NCBI GenBank assembly: GCA_030765055.1
Contig: CM060953.1
Span: forward strand, 16,460,134-16,524,133
Direction: 5' to 3'
DNA length: 64,000 nucleotides
Source: Mantis religiosa
Taxonomy: Eukaryota; Arthropoda; Insecta; Mantodea; Mantidae
The notes beneath the pieces were generated by a model. That model saw only the letters and a list, made by a program, of their open reading frames with translations, had not been told where the DNA came from and made no database searches. Below, one piece after another: positions 31,907 through 46,879 of the stretch. Positions within the stretch are counted from its first letter, which is position 1. Each line of letters starts with the position of its first letter. Both the position numbers and the translations under genes were made by a program.

Positions 31907-32635
31907 CAGTGTGATCCATATAAAACTGAACCATTTCAATAGGTTATAACTTTTGAATCAATTATAGGACACATGTATAACTTTGGAAGAATATAATACA
32001 CAATTGAGAGATTACATTACAGTATTTACATCTCAGAGAAAATGTTGGAAGTGTCCTCTACCAGTATCTATGAATCGTTGGTCCCATTTTATTTGATACG
32101 ACTGTAGACACTGAAGTTTATATGGGTATCTTCAAGACACTTGTGAAGGAACTGGATGATATGGAATTGAGAGAAAGTTATTTCCAGCAAGATGGAGCAA
32201 CGTGTGATACATCTAAAGACACCATGGAACTTGTAACCAGTTCCTTTGATAATCGAATAATCTCTAACGGTCCGTGCCCCCCCCCCCCAGATCCCCTGAC
32301 CAAACCTCAACGGATATTTTCTTGTGGGGGTTTGTAAAAATTCAGTGTAAAAGAATAGGATACGAACAATTGATGATCTCAAAGAATCTATTCTAACCGA
32401 AATAAGTAACATTGGCGAGGATACTGTCCGTAAAACTTCAGAGAATATGGTGAGACGAGTATAAACATGTATAGATGCTGGTGAAGGACACTTCCAACAT
32501 TTTCTCTGAGATGTAAATAGTGTAGTGTAATCTCCCAATTGTGTGTTATATTCTCCCAAAGTTGCACGTGTGTTCTATTATAGCTTCAAAAGTTATGGCC
32601 ACTTGAAATGGTCCAGGTTTATATGGATCACAATA
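31907..32635 (+). mobile_element. Tc1/mariner-type element with about 160-bp inverted repeats
   Basis: The left end CAGTGTGATCCATATAAAAC and right end (reverse complement TATTGTGATCCATATAAACC) abut TA. The match continues inward through catttcaa, ttttgaa, caattg.gagattaca and catctcagagaaaatgttgg to about 32,070 and from about 32,470. Inside is a shortened transposase remnant. It lies within a TCA microsatellite. Confidence 0.82.
32090..32470 (+). pseudogene. Transposase remnant of the long-inverted-repeat element
   Basis: VKELDDMELRESYFQQDGAT, CDTSKDTMELVTSSFDNRII, then a C run (32,277-32,288) shifts the frame. Later pieces read TIDDLKESILTEISNI and ENMVRRV.TCIDAGEGHFQH. The QQDGAT..T motif and the C-terminal form are those of a widespread insect Tc1/mariner-superfamily transposase. 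The N-terminal two thirds are missing. Confidence 0.7.
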
Positions 32636-34392
<1,757 letters not shown>

Positions 34393-35814
34393 GTTTCGTT
34401 AGATACAAGAGTCTATGAAATTTTGCATTCATTAGTTTTCAGGAAATCAGTTAAGGTCTATCAACAGTCCAGCAAACCTTCGGGGACACGTGTTAGAAAA
34501 TAAGGTGAAGTGTCGACTATTCTAATTTTTATCTACTATAAAATTAGACGTAACAGTTTTCAACAGTGCAAGACTAAACAATTTAAAAGCATTTCTAGCT
34601 CTGGTATACTTTAAGGTAAGTGCTGTAACGCACAGTTGCCATGGTTACAATACAAAGTCGATGGAAACTTGGTAGCTTCGAAACTAGAAGTTAAATCCTC
34701 CTTTATCCAAAATCGGCTATAAATTCTAAACTAGGCGATCAATGAAAAAAATGTCGTGCAATTTTGGGCTTAAAACGGAGCTTTATTATACTTCTTACTT
34801 AGTTACGTATCAAATGGTTCGCTGCACTACCAATCGAATGTTTTAACCTGCAGCTGTCTTGAGTGTTTATATTTGCTGGTGGAAAATGAATTCAGGTCCA
34901 GTCCCAGCGACACATTATGGCGCATGATAAATGCATTAGGGGGCCCCAAGAGAAAAAAAATGTAATACATTCTTGCCGTGGAAGAAATTCATGAGAGCTG
35001 TGCCACTATAAACATACAAAAGGCAACAAAACAGGAAAGAAACGACTGCGACAAATGAGGCAATGGCAGAAAAAGCGAATAAGTCACAGCCTTCGGGCTA
35101 ATCATATTAGTTTCGTGCCACGCAGGACACTTTGTCTTCAGACGTCTACCCTTACGAGGCTCCTGTTTCACTTGTTTACCCGTTAGCAATACAAAAAGAT
35201 GTTCATTTGTTAAAGCTAATAATGTCAAAACAAACTTAGTAGTTGTATCCGTAACAACAATGTCAGTCAGTTTGAGAGTGTTATTTTTGTTTGCAACATC
35301 ATTTGAGTCCACATTAACTCAATTCGATTGTACTGGCAGTGTAAATGTGGAAGGCAGATTACCTCATCTCAATTGCAAGTTGATTCAGCTGATACACTTT
35401 CCTTGGATTTTAAACGGAAGAACAAGTGAATACTACTGCTTTGAAATCTCTAGAGTAAATAGAGATTACGAAGCATTCATAAACATATAATGTGACGAGA
35501 CACGTTCTGCCAGACCAGCAGGAAGTGTACTGTTTGCTCTCTCTCTCTCGAATTTAACAAACACCTTGGCTTATTCAAACTACTTCTTTTATTACTCATG
35601 TCAAATATTTATGTTTCAGTTCTGATTAATTTCAAACATACGCGTACATTCCAAACAATAATGCTATTCACTAGTTCTTACGTCGCTATATATTGTTATA
35701 ATATATTGGTAATTTATTTGTGTTCGGAAAACTATTTCAGCTAAAAATATGGGGCTATTAGAGTTATGTTAGACACATGAGATAGATTATTAGAGATTCA
35801 TACCGAAATTAAGG
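34393..35814. other. Spacer, no recognised gene
   Basis: Two short frames (34,989-35,312 minus, 35,260-35,490 plus) overlap on opposite strands and show no family motif. An X-box-like GTTGCCATGGTTAC is at 34,635-34,648. Confidence 0.4.
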
Positions 35815-36255
35815 AATGATAATGATTATTAAAATTTATGGGCGCTCAACTCGATGGTCATCAGCGCCCTGACAAAAACTGTATTTCATTTTACAATTCT
35901 TCCTTTCACTTAACTTTTCTTTAACTTTCCTTGGACTCTGCAGTGGCTTTGCCTTCACTTTGCTCTAGCTCCACTTTATCTTTGCTTTGGCTTTAAATTA
36001 GCTTTGTTCTTTTTTTCCTCCAGCTCCGCTTTGGCTTTGCTGTGGCTTCATTCTGACTTTACCATTTCTCTGCTCTGTCTCCACTCTAGTACCGTTCTGG
36101 CTTCTCTCCCGCTTCACCATAACCTCACTCAGACTTCATTCTAAAATCCCTCTAACTTTGCACTGGCTTGGCTCTGGCTTTGCTCTGGCTAGGTTCCGGC
36201 CGGCCTCCGGTCCCGCTCTGGCTTCGCTCAGGCTTCGCTCTGGCCTCACACTTCA
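35815..36255 (-). mobile_element. Minus-strand retroposon with 3' hairpin (second copy type)
   Basis: Read on the minus strand it ends with the hairpin at 35,840-35,869 followed by ATAAATTTTAATAATCATTATC. Upstream lies a degenerate repeat of about 12 bp, cttcgctctggctttg (+ strand) from 35,930 to 36,250. The hairpin links it to the insertion at 9,999-10,553. The 5' limit is a guess. Confidence 0.5.
35840..35869 (-). other. 3'-terminal hairpin, perfect seven-pair stem
   Basis: GGGCGCT at one end and AGCGCCC at the other, with TGATGACCATCGAGTT in the loop (minus strand). TGATGACC is identical to the loop start in the copy at 10,196. Confidence 0.7.
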
Positions 36256-36263
36256 TTCTGTAG

Positions 36264-37366
36264 ATGCACCCAGTACCGTATGGTGCCTAGTACCACACGG
36301 TGTCAGTATCTCGCAGTTGCCGATAGATAGTAGAAGCTCATGGTGCGTATTTAGACAAACAACTACCTTTGTTAACAACGGAAAGTTTTCCCTCTTCTTT
36401 GACCGTTGAATCAGAAGTTATTGTTCAGAGAAGTCGTGTAGTGAACTGGAGGTGTGCTGCCTTGTCCGGTGAGGAACTAGTTAAGTATTTGTACTCATAT
36501 TATTTGATATTAAGAAGACTACACAAACACAAAATACAGTGTCGGTTTAAAAGAATCGGGTCGTGCTATGACGTTATATATACGTACGTGTGAGTTGCTC
36601 AGCACTGTACGATAGCAATTTTCCCAGTACCGTACGCGAAGGTACATTTTTATCCCCTGAACTTGCACTGACATTAGATTAATTTTTGTCTATAGGCATT
36701 CCTGTCAGCATGGAGGCCAAAAAGAAAGGAAAATGGTTAGAATAAAATATGAAACAAGCAATAACGAATTTGATAGAAGGATCAATGAGCATGGGAATAG
36801 CAATATATGTTGGTGGAACATTAACATCGACTCTGTATAAGTTGATGTTGCAGGAAAAGGCACAAAAACAACAGAACAAATGAATAGGAAAGGGACGCAA
36901 GACTAACATTATTAAAACTATAAATAGAGAACCTAGCTCTAAACTGGAAATAGTGAAGAGCCTTAAAAGACTAAAAGAAATTTAAATTTTGGAACCAAAA
37001 CCAGTGTTGACTTAAGTGTTCTAACAGAGTGTATCATTTGTTTAGAAATCACAGACGAGGCTTGGGTTCAGTGTGTATCGTGCAAGAGTTGGACACATGT
37101 TGAATGTACAGGGCAACAGAACATTGATTTTTATAGATATGATCACTGTGTTTAAAAAAATGGTTCATTAGTTCTAAGACATTTTCATTTTGTTGTGATA
37201 ATTTCTAGAAAACTTTTTGAAAATCATTATCATGTTACCGTGTTCAGTTTTTATCTCAAAAATACAATAATTATGATAAAAATAATTATCTTGTGATTTA
37301 TTATGTAGTTCCTTTTCCTTTATTTATAAATATGTATTTATTTAGGTCTGTCCGGTACTGGGAAAC
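36264..37366 (+). mobile_element. pogo-like DNA transposon 2, deleted
   Basis: CCCAGTACCGTATGGTGCC at the left (36,264) and CCGGTACTGGG at the right (37,354-37,364) form inverted ends. The same word tttcccagtaccgtacg also occurs at 36,623, so the left border could be there instead. Contains transposase pieces with the same architecture as pogo-like element 1. Confidence 0.55.
36700..37158 (+). pseudogene. pogo-like transposase remnant with PHD-finger-like end
   Basis: N-terminal piece KKKGKWLE, stop, NMKQAITNLIEGSMSMGIA, STLYKLMLQ. After a gap without the DDE domain, 37,030-37,155 encodes CIICLEITDEAWVQCVSCKS, WTHVECTG and a final HC pair. The order Cys-x2-Cys, W, Cys-x2-Cys, W-x-H-x2-C is a PHD-type zinc-finger pattern. 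Stops and the missing core make it dead. Confidence 0.68.
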
Positions 37367-37867
37367 ACCTTTTGAGATGCACAGTTATCACTAATTTTTA
37401 CGTTAGTTTTTAACAGTCAACATGACTCGTGTTCATGAATCTTCATTACTAATGCTGTTTCTGTATGTTACTAGATTCATGATAATAGCAACAGGCTACT
37501 TGTTCTCCATTGCATTTTCTGCCCTATAATGGAATTGTCGGGAACTATGGAATACCAAGATTTCGGCTCCGTTTGGTACCTACTACTAATCCGTGGGAGT
37601 GCCATAAAGCAGTCAAAGATTCCAACGATGCACTGCAGTGACAGTTGACTGTTGTCATTTCACTCGCTACAGAATAAACTTTGTTTTGTGGTATTCAAAT
37701 GTTTTTGCAGACAAATATTTAAGCATTTTAACCTACTAGTACGCATGTGACTTGAACACTGATGTTAAGTGTAAAGTAGCCTAAAAGAATTTTAGTTTGT
37801 GTCGCTTTTTAACTGGCAATATTTTGTCCATTACTTTAAAGTTTCATTGTTAAGATGCCATGGCGGC

Positions 37868-38374
37868 TATTATGGAATACCAGGTATTTCTTAACATCCG
37901 AAGTAGAAGTATAATTTTCTATATAACCGTACAAAATTACTGAATATAAATAAAGTTAAAATGAGTTTTGAATGTTTTATTAGTAGATAAACAATAATTA
38001 TTAGTTAGGTAAACAGAAATATGGTGTAATTAAACCTATTTTTTTATTATTTTAGACCTGATCTATTCTCTCGCCGTGAAAACACTTGCTTAAAGATGTC
38101 TTGTTTATTTTAAATCCATCATGTTCATGTTTAATGAATTAAAATAACTTTTTCAATGTTTTAAATTACCTATTCCATAATATCCAACAATTTGATATTA
38201 ACCTCCATTTGTAATTTTTTTCTAATTTTTTTTTTATAACAAGAAAATGAATAACAGTGTTTTACAAGCGACGGTTCATTAAAATTAGTTATAATATGAA
38301 CTCACGATTACTTGGGCATTTTTATTTAAAATCCAGTAAAGTTATTTTTAGAATTTAAATGGTATTCCATAATA
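37868..38374. mobile_element. Candidate MITE with 15-bp perfect inverted ends
   Basis: TATTATGGAATACCA at 37,868-37,882 and its exact reverse complement at 38,360-38,374 bracket about 507 AT-rich bases. Related words (actatggaatacca at 37,546; tattccataatatcc at 38,170) lie near. No clear target duplication. Confidence 0.4.
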
Positions 38375-39095
38375 CCCTCATCTCATTAATTGTGTGATTT
38401 TACGGGATCTATATTTTATGTAGTGAGATTTTTTATATCTCTTAAGGTTTATGACTCCAGCAAAGCTCTTAGAGAATGCAGAGGACTTCTGAGGACATTC
38501 CCAGAAAACTCAGGGTATAGGTTTCATTCGTCGTGGAAAAATATTTAATTTGTGATAATTTAATGAAATTCGGCGGAGGTACTTTTGAAAAAAAAATGTT
38601 TACTATTGAATCAGAGAATCCAAAAGGAACTGTATCCCTTGAAACCCGGGCATAGAAAGTTTGAGATAAGTCCAACACTTGCTCTGCTTACCGATACACA
38701 TCATGTGACACGTGAGCGATGCTGCAGGTACAGTAGATCGTCGGCTGTCATTCCCCTGATTGTTGTCGACGCTTATGGTTGTAGAGTAGCTTGTTACTTG
38801 GCAACAACTTTCCTGTCCCTCGTGGTCATGGCGACCGACCCCTCTGGGGGTTTAACGAGGGTGGAATCACAACACGGGCTGCAGCCCTGTTAACTAAGCA
38901 GACGTTGATGTATCGGATGAAGGGATGCTCGAAAACTCCCTAGCGTCTACTTTCCGACTTCCTCACACAACACCCCCCCCCCCCCCAAATAAGGAGCTAT
39001 TCTCAAGAAAGTGTACGTGCTTCTGCAAGTTTCAGTCTAGAAGCTAACAAAATTTAGCAGACCTTTCGCGATCCATATTAATATAAAATAATGTT
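38375..39095. other. Spacer with a segment duplicated at 39.7 kb
   Basis: Sequence around 38,425-38,575 (gaggacttctgaggacat, cattcccagaaaactc, tttcattcgtcgtgg) resembles 39,700-39,840 (gaggacttctgaaaact, tcccagaaaattt, tttcattcgttatg). It may be flanking sequence of the 143-bp repeat family. A 14-base C run sits near 38,973-38,986. Confidence 0.45.
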
Positions 39096-39099
39096 TATA

Positions 39100-39495
39100 T
39101 ATTTATATGTTCCTTACTCTTATACAAAGCGGTCCTAAAAGCACTTATTCCTCTATGTTAATCAAAATCAACATCTTAATGTAGTTACAAGGGAATACAG
39201 TAGACTTTAAGTGATAGTCAAAAGTTTAAACAGCTGGTCGTTATTTGATGTATACATGACTTTCTCCACCCTTGTACAAATACTTACTGCTCTATCTACT
39301 TCAAGATAAACATTCTCTTATTGTAGTTACAAGGGAATACAGTAGACTTTAAGTGACAGTCAAATGTTTTAAACAGCTGGTCGTTATGTGATGTATACAT
39401 GACATTCTCTACTCTTGTACAAACACTTATTGCTCTATCTACTTCAAGATAAACATTATCTTATTGTAGTTATAAAGGAATACAGTAGACCTTAA
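39100..39495 (-). repeat. 143-bp minisatellite, array 2 (about 2.7 units)
   Basis: Reverse-complement copies: tacaagggaatacagtagac recurs, with ctttaagtgatagtcaaa, cagctggtcgttat and acttcaagataaacat. The array runs into gttgctatggtgacgg and ggaattccgttctcttt, which also follow the same repeat at about 58,990-59,025, so a longer element may carry the array. Confidence 0.88.
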
Positions 39496-41302
39496 CACTT
39501 AAGGAGCTAGTTGCTATGGTGACGGCTTTGGAATTCCGTTCTCTTTGCATGGACAACATAAAAACATGAATAACGTATTTTCATTTGAGAAAAGGTATAA
39601 ATAATGAAATTCACACAAACAGATAACTTCGAAGCGGTTCAAAGATACTCGACAGAAATTGTTTTACCAAGACCTACACGTTCTGTGCAGTAATATTTTC
39701 TTTATCTCTTACGGTTTACTAGTTGTATAAGTTATCTACTATGAAGAGGACTTCTGAAAACTTCCCAGAAAATTTGAGACGTGCATTTCATTCGTTATGA
39801 AAATATCTTAAATATATGACATTTTAATTTAAATCGTAAGGCCACATTTAATAAAATAAAAAGTTTTAAACTTAAGCAGTAACCCCAGATTATAAAGATC
39901 AGAATTCAACGATAGGACCAATATAAAACCTTCAGAGAAAGAAAGAACTAAAGTTGCTTGTCGTTGCTAGGCGATGGGAAAGTTACAGAAGTAGTGATAT
40001 TGATAGAATTTGAGAAAGGCAGACGCAAACTAAGATTCGGCAAGGTTGGTAGGTGTGGCCAGGTAGTTAACAAAAGAACGTGTATTTCTGAAATTCGCGG
40101 TTTAACCGACCAGATTGAGAAAATAAGACAGTCGTCCACCATTCACGTGCACACCTAGAAGCAAATCTCAATTCACCACAGATTCTTGAAAAAGAGGAAT
40201 TATTTGAATGAAGTGGGAGTTGAGAAAGTAATGAATGTGATACAGTACATTATTCTGGTCGCCAATCTAGAAAGTGATTGACATTTCGTACGGAGAGAGA
40301 GGTGACGTTGCTGCTTATTGCTGTCACGTGGACAGCGCGATAGTATTACGCGTGCGAAGGTGATTCAGTTGTGACCGCAAATGGTATTTTATTATTATAA
40401 TTATTTATAATGCTGTACACAAAGACAATAGTACAGTCGTGGATCTGCATGCAAACGCTAGAACATGCAATAACACATCAATGTAAGGATCATCGTAACA
40501 AAAGAGGCATAACTGTGACATTTTGATGCTTATTGAAGTGGAAAAATGCCACTTACATAATTTTTTCCGGGAGTTTCTAATTTATACCCCAATGTCTAAC
40601 TTTCTTCTTTAAAATACTTTTCTTTCCCAATCTTAACTTTAAGGCCCTTACCCCATGCAAATGAAGTCCTATCAAGCACTTAGAGAATGGAATACTAGAC
40701 TCACCTTTCAATTTCTCCTCATCGAAGTATTCTCTCACAGAGCATATCATTTTCCATGTATGTCCTTTAATTGGAATACCTCCTTTAATTGGAATACCTT
40801 TACCAAATACAGTTTTATTTGGTTCCCGAGCACGTTCAGGTTTTCGCTTGTCACTCTACTTAGACATAATTAAACATTCATTAAACACAATTGCAACTGA
40901 TCACAACACGCGCACAGATACACGGACTCAGGCACACGTAAACCAAGGTAAATTGCCACAAATAAAATGCAAAGTAACTTGCCAGTACAGAATCTCTAAC
41001 TGTGAGGGCATTCTGTTTATGCAGCGTTATCAGAAGAGAAAAAAACACCAAGGAATTATGATTACTGCAGCGTTTGCGTAACTCGCTCGCCCGCAAGTCA
41101 AGCTAAGCACGTGATAGAATATCGGCAACCAATGGTTTAGCGTCTAACATTGTCATGGAAACGTCTCGACTCTAATTGGTCCCTCTAATCGTTACTATGA
41201 CAACCGTTTTGACGTTCTCATCCCCTCCCATTTATTTAGAGCGTTCTTCCATATGGTTACTCACTGTCAATCACATTCTAGTTTGGCGACCAGTATAGAA
41301 CT
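39496..41302. other. Spacer, nothing recognised
   Basis: No gene supported. A small duplication cctttaattggaatacc is repeated at 40,767-40,800. X-box-like GTTACTATGACAAC at 41,191-41,204. Confidence 0.4.
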
Positions 41303-42228
<926 letters not shown>

Positions 42229-42719
42229 ACTAGCTGTGACAGGTAGGACTGCAGTAACAGGTGCGCAGTTTTTGTCAGAACAAAGTGTATAAAGATTTTC
42301 TCGCCAGAGATACTGTAGTTAATTTGTATGTTTTATTCATTGGGCGCTGCAGGCAGGTAAGGTAACACTGCATTATTTATTCTTTACCAGTAGTGCGAAT
42401 TTGGTGCTTCAAGGTGAATCGCAGTCACTCTCAGAATACATGTCTGTTACAAGAACGAATGGAATCCTAGCATTGCCTCAGGAGTTACCTTTGCTTTCAG
42501 TTTCCTCATAGTCTGCTTTAAATACATATTTTATTGTTGTAATAGAATGAGAAAGTACTGATCACTTCGAACCGATAACAACAAATATCGTGGAACCAGT
42601 TAATGCTATAGACATACTTTCTATGTTTCAAACAAATATACATATTTTTTTTTTTTTCTACAGAGCATTTTCGTCTGTCGATTAACGTTTTCCATTGTAC
42701 GTGATTTTACAAAATGATT
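42229..42719. other. Spacer, nothing recognised
   Basis: No supported feature; a T run at 42,645-42,656. Confidence 0.4.
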
Positions 42720-43530
42720 TCCACGAAAGGATATTCTTCCGAGAGCTTAAATACGAAGGAAACCATTTTTGAGAGATCCTTCAAAATCGCTTCCGAAGCC
42801 TTCACCACTGCTTCTGATGATGGATAATGCCTCCCACGAATGCGTTTCTTCAAATTAGGGAATAGAAAAAGTTACATAGGACTAAATCCGGACAATAGGG
42901 AGGATGGGGGATACGCTTCACGTTGATTTTTGCAAGATATTCAGCAACAATATGGGCAATATGCGGCCGCGCATTATCGTGGTGCAGCATTCAGTCTCCT
43001 TCACGGAAATGTGGTCTTTTGCGCCTGATATGGCCTTGTAAAGTTTTCAGGACATCCCTGTAGTATTTTCCAGTTACTGATGTGTGTGCAGGTACAACAT
43101 GCTGATAAACCATTCCATGAATATCAAAGACTGAGATGACCATAACTTTCCCAGCAGAAGCAACCACTTTTGCTTTTTTAGGGTTGGTGATGAAGGAGAT
43201 TTCCACACTGAGCTTTGCTGTTTGCTCTCAAGATTAGAATAAAGTAGCCAAGTTTCATCAGCAGTGATTACGTTTGAAAGAAACTCCGGATCTTCCTGTA
43301 ACATCAACTTTAACTCCATGTTACCTCCACTGCAGTGGTAGGCGATACTGAACATGTCTGAACTTGCCTGGTTCTCACAGGCGGGAACCAGAAGAACCAA
43401 CAATGAAACTACTACAGCGTGTTTGTTTCACATTATGCAAGTAGAATATAATAAGATTGAATTTTAGTGTGAAAAGTTATGACCGTAAAAAAATTATGAT
43501 CACTTTTTATTCAACATCCTCCCAATATTC
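42720..43530 (-). mobile_element. mariner-like element 4, internal deletion derivative
   Basis: Minus-strand copy of the element 2/3 subfamily. On the minus strand the left end reads ATGTTGAATAAAAAGTGATC and continues TTTTTACGGTCATAACTTTT, filling in what element 2 lacks. The right end is degraded. The N-terminal DNA-binding part is deleted. Confidence 0.78.
42780..43360 (-). pseudogene. mariner transposase pseudogene (element 4)
   Basis: After the start region the sequence jumps to MELKLMLQEDPEFLSN, VITADETWLLYSNLESKQ (first Asp, intact ETW), GKVMVISVFDIHGMV, a stop after HFREGD, MLHHDNARPHIAHIVA (second Asp), then HPPYCPDLVLCN where the third catalytic Asp (PCD in element 2) is Asn. Frame changes occur near 43,180 and 42,870. 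Confidence 0.82.
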
Positions 43531-43939
43531 GCTTTATTTGTTATAAAATGTCTTACTATGTCACGCTTTAAAAATCATTAGAAATATTTTTGAATAACGT
43601 TACAGGCAAAAAGAAATTTACATTATTAAATTCTGATACATAAAAATTATATATGTATTTAAAACATGAAATTTACGTCAAATAATTTTCCTTATAGTTA
43701 CTCCTCATACAGCTTCATCAATACTGCTTTTCTCAACTTAAAATGTGCCATTGTAGATAATTAGTGACAATGAAGTTAGTTGAAAATTTAAAACTAAATC
43801 TCGAGGCTCATAAAACAAACCAAGGATTTTTCTACAAATTATTTAATATTGTATTATCATACAGTTGTGACCTGTATTCAAATTTTCGAGCTGCAGCAAA
43901 AGTAAAGTTAATTTGGTCGGTTTGTATTTAATGTTCAGC
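43531..43939. other. AT-rich spacer
   Basis: No feature supported. Confidence 0.35.
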
Positions 43940-45110
43940 AGTTGGCAATGAAGCCATTCGCTCTCTTGTACTCCAGTACTTTGATGTTATGTTGGTATGT
44001 TGGACAGCGGAGTAGGTGGTTTACATCCATATCTTCTTTAAGTGTACAGAAAGGAGATCTCACTATACCAATCCTGAATAAATGTTTATTGAGGCAGTCA
44101 TGGCCTGTTACAAGTCTAAAAGTTGCTACAGAGCATTTTCTTGTACTCCAGTATTTTGATGTTATGTTGGTATGTTGGACAGTGGAGTGGGTGGTTTACA
44201 TCCATATCTTCTTTAAGTGTACAGAAAGGAGATCTCACTATACCAATACTGAATAAATGTTTATTGAGACAGTCATGGTCTGTTACAAGTCTAAAAGTTG
44301 CTACCGAAGATTTTCTTGGTGCTCTATTGATTCCAGTCGTGCTATTACGTAACTATTCGCATAGTTTTCCTTTTGTTTGTAATATATTATCTCTTTAACC
44401 TTTTTATTATATATTGATATAATTATTCTTTCGATGGAGTCATAACTTAGTGACTCAAATAAGTTTGACACAATGTTATTGCCTTCTTTGTCTTAGGTAG
44501 TCAGCTGTTTCATTACCATGTATACCGCAATGTGTTGGTATCCCTTGAATTATTAATCTTGTATTTAAATTTTTTAACTGTTTTATGATTTCATGATATT
44601 CTCTAATATTTAGATTTTTAGGTTATGTCAGATGTTATGGATTTTATAGCTGCTTTAGAGTCAGATAATGCAACTTCTTCAGATTTATTTATATGCTATT
44701 GTAAACTCTGAGAGTTTGCTGGAATTTCTCCAACAAATTTTGTAGCATTTAAAATTAATATTTTACAGAAAGAAAGGAGTGGGCATATTGTACCAGCTGC
44801 AGTACCATCATTATTAGGTAAGCTGGAACTGTCAGTGTAAACATGTAGCCATTCATTGGCAGGATGTCTATATGTATTATTTCTAGTTTCATTTGTTTCA
44901 GGTCACATGACGTAGCTTCTACAGCTAAGTGTAGATAATATGAAAAAATTCTAAAGGGTTGACATTTGTTTCTAAGTTTCCTTCTAAGTAAGCAAGTTTT
45001 TTTTAATTTTGTTTGAATTCTTTGACTTTACAAAGAAAACTTTGTAGAGTTTTTAAATTTACTGGTGATTTTCTTCTTTTTCCGTAGTTATAAATTAGTC
45101 TGATTAATTT
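43940..45110 (-). pseudogene. RNase H and C-terminal region of a non-LTR element
   Basis: Minus-strand pieces: a thumb-end stretch (INQTNL.LRKKKK, FRIFSYYLHLAVEA), WLHVYTDSSSLPNNDGTAA (first RNase H Asp), EVALSDSKAAIKSI (third conserved Asp context), then, after a decayed segment, the C-terminal tail FRLVTGHDCLNKHLFRIGI, SPFCTLKEDMDVNHLLRC. This order is seen in I-group and related elements carrying RNase H. Many stops; dead. The tail is duplicated (next entry). Confidence 0.75.
43965..44315 (-). repeat. 175-bp tandem duplication of the retroelement tail
   Basis: cttgtactccagta..ttgatgtt starts at 43,965 and again at 44,140. The two copies differ at only a few positions (e.g. gcgg/gtgg, cctg/actg), so the duplication is recent relative to the decay of the coding region. 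Confidence 0.92.
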
Positions 45111-46640
45111 CTCTTAGTTTAAAATCGATTATACCGAACAAGCGACTAATAAAAAGATTTTAAGGCGCTATTTATGGCTTTAAACCCCGGAAAACGTGCC
45201 TTTCTGTTGGAATATCGACAGCCAAGTTTCCGATACAGCACTATATTTCGCTGTATCCGCAATAGTCGAGTTGGTAGGTGGTAAAAGAGGTGAAAATGCA
45301 GTCAACAGGTAATCTAAAGTGGGGCTCAATTTCCTGAATGAAGAAGATGTACAGAGACTGTCAGTGCTTTAGAAATCTAGAATTGTTGTGCGTGTTGCGA
45401 GGGCAATTGTGGCGCTTGGTACAAAAGGCTTGCTTGGTTCCGGACTAGCTTCATTACTGTTAATGCCTGAGACAAGCGGAGTGAGGGGGGGGGGGGGGGG
45501 CGAGGCGTCAGCATGAACACAACACAATTCACACTCACTGGCTACCTCTCAAGTTAATTCCTTCCTCGTCTGGAAAACTGGATAACATATATTTTGTCTA
45601 AAATTACAATAAACAGCGGTGCTTTGATTTCTGTCTCCTAGGGAACAAAATATAAACTTTGCATCCAAACAAAACACGCTACAAAATATCAAACATACGT
45701 TAAACAAAACGTAAAACACAATATATCTCTATATTTCTGCATTAATTCAAACATTTTCTCCACTAAATTAGAGTTATTTATAATACTACAGCCATTAGGT
45801 ACAGTTTCTAATACATGTAAGGCACGTTTTTACTTTAACATTGGCATACAAACTCAAAATATAACAAATATATTTGTTAGATTGATCGTTTCTTGTTTTC
45901 ATCCAATGCCCACATTACACTTTCTCTAAGCATATATTTTCTGCAATAAATAACGTTGGTTGAAAATACTAAATATACCAAAATACTCTTAACCTAAATA
46001 ACATATTGTAGTTAATACGTTAAACAAATTACTTGTGTATCTAGTACTCTAAATAACTGTTTACAAATCACTTTAAGAAGGCGTTAGAAGACAGCTGAAT
46101 GAAGCATTCTATACCAAAATGGTACATTTATTTAGGTATTCTATGTTCAGTTACTTCCTTGAAATCACAAACAACTGAAAGTTTTTGCTTATGTAGTGTG
46201 TAATTACTTATACCAAAGTTTGTATTTATGTTTTTGGACGTATCTTTCTGTATAACACTAATTAATATTTATTATTTTTTCATATTTAAGGAAAACTTCG
46301 AATCAATTACGTTCTTTATTCAGATTGTCTATATATCTTTAAAAATCTACACAAGGTTTTCAACAAGGTTATGCAGAATGCTTATTCATTATAAGTTTTT
46401 GAAAAATATTTTGGGGTAGATCTTTCCTGAAATGCTTCGTAAGGCACACCTGAACTGTTCTGAACTTAAATTCCAAATTAGGATTTAAACTGAGGTTTCC
46501 TTTTTAGTAGACAGACAAGAGTACACAAAGAGACACACGCAAACACAAATATCCTTGTGCTAAAAAGCCTTTTGGTTTTATTTACGCAACCATAAATACA
46601 TAAATAAATAAATGCGAAAGAAAACTACTCGCGAAACTGG
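45111..46640. other. AT-rich spacer with a 16-base G run
   Basis: No gene recognised. G run at 45,485-45,500. Confidence 0.4.
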
Positions 46641-46654
46641 TTTTTTTTTAATTT

Positions 46655-46879
46655 ACGTCCTCCAATTTTAAGTCATATCGGATGATGAATGAAGTTGGTG
46701 AAATGATGCTGAAATGTGTCCAGGGTCCAAGGAGTTTGGAGTTACCTGACATTCGTCTTTCAGGATAAGGGAACACCCCGGAAAAATTCTCATCCAGGTA
46801 CCTCACCCTGACCGAAACTCGAACTCGGGACCTCTTGAACGTGAGGTAGACACGCTACCATTACGCTACCGAGGCGGGC
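46655..46879 (-). mobile_element. tRNA-derived SINE (family 1), second copy
   Basis: Same order as 836-1077: tacgtcctccaattttaag, catatcggatgatgaatg, gacattcgtctttcaggat, then the tRNA-like head ending gaggcgggc. On the minus strand the A-box-like CGGTAGCGTAATGGTAGCG and B-box-like AGTTCGAGTTTCGG are present. The 108-bp body is present once. Confidence 0.82.

Noticed and set aside
34989..35490. Two overlapping opposite-strand frames (107 and 76 residues) as host exons
   Set aside because: No motif, signal or splice context I can support; probably chance frames.
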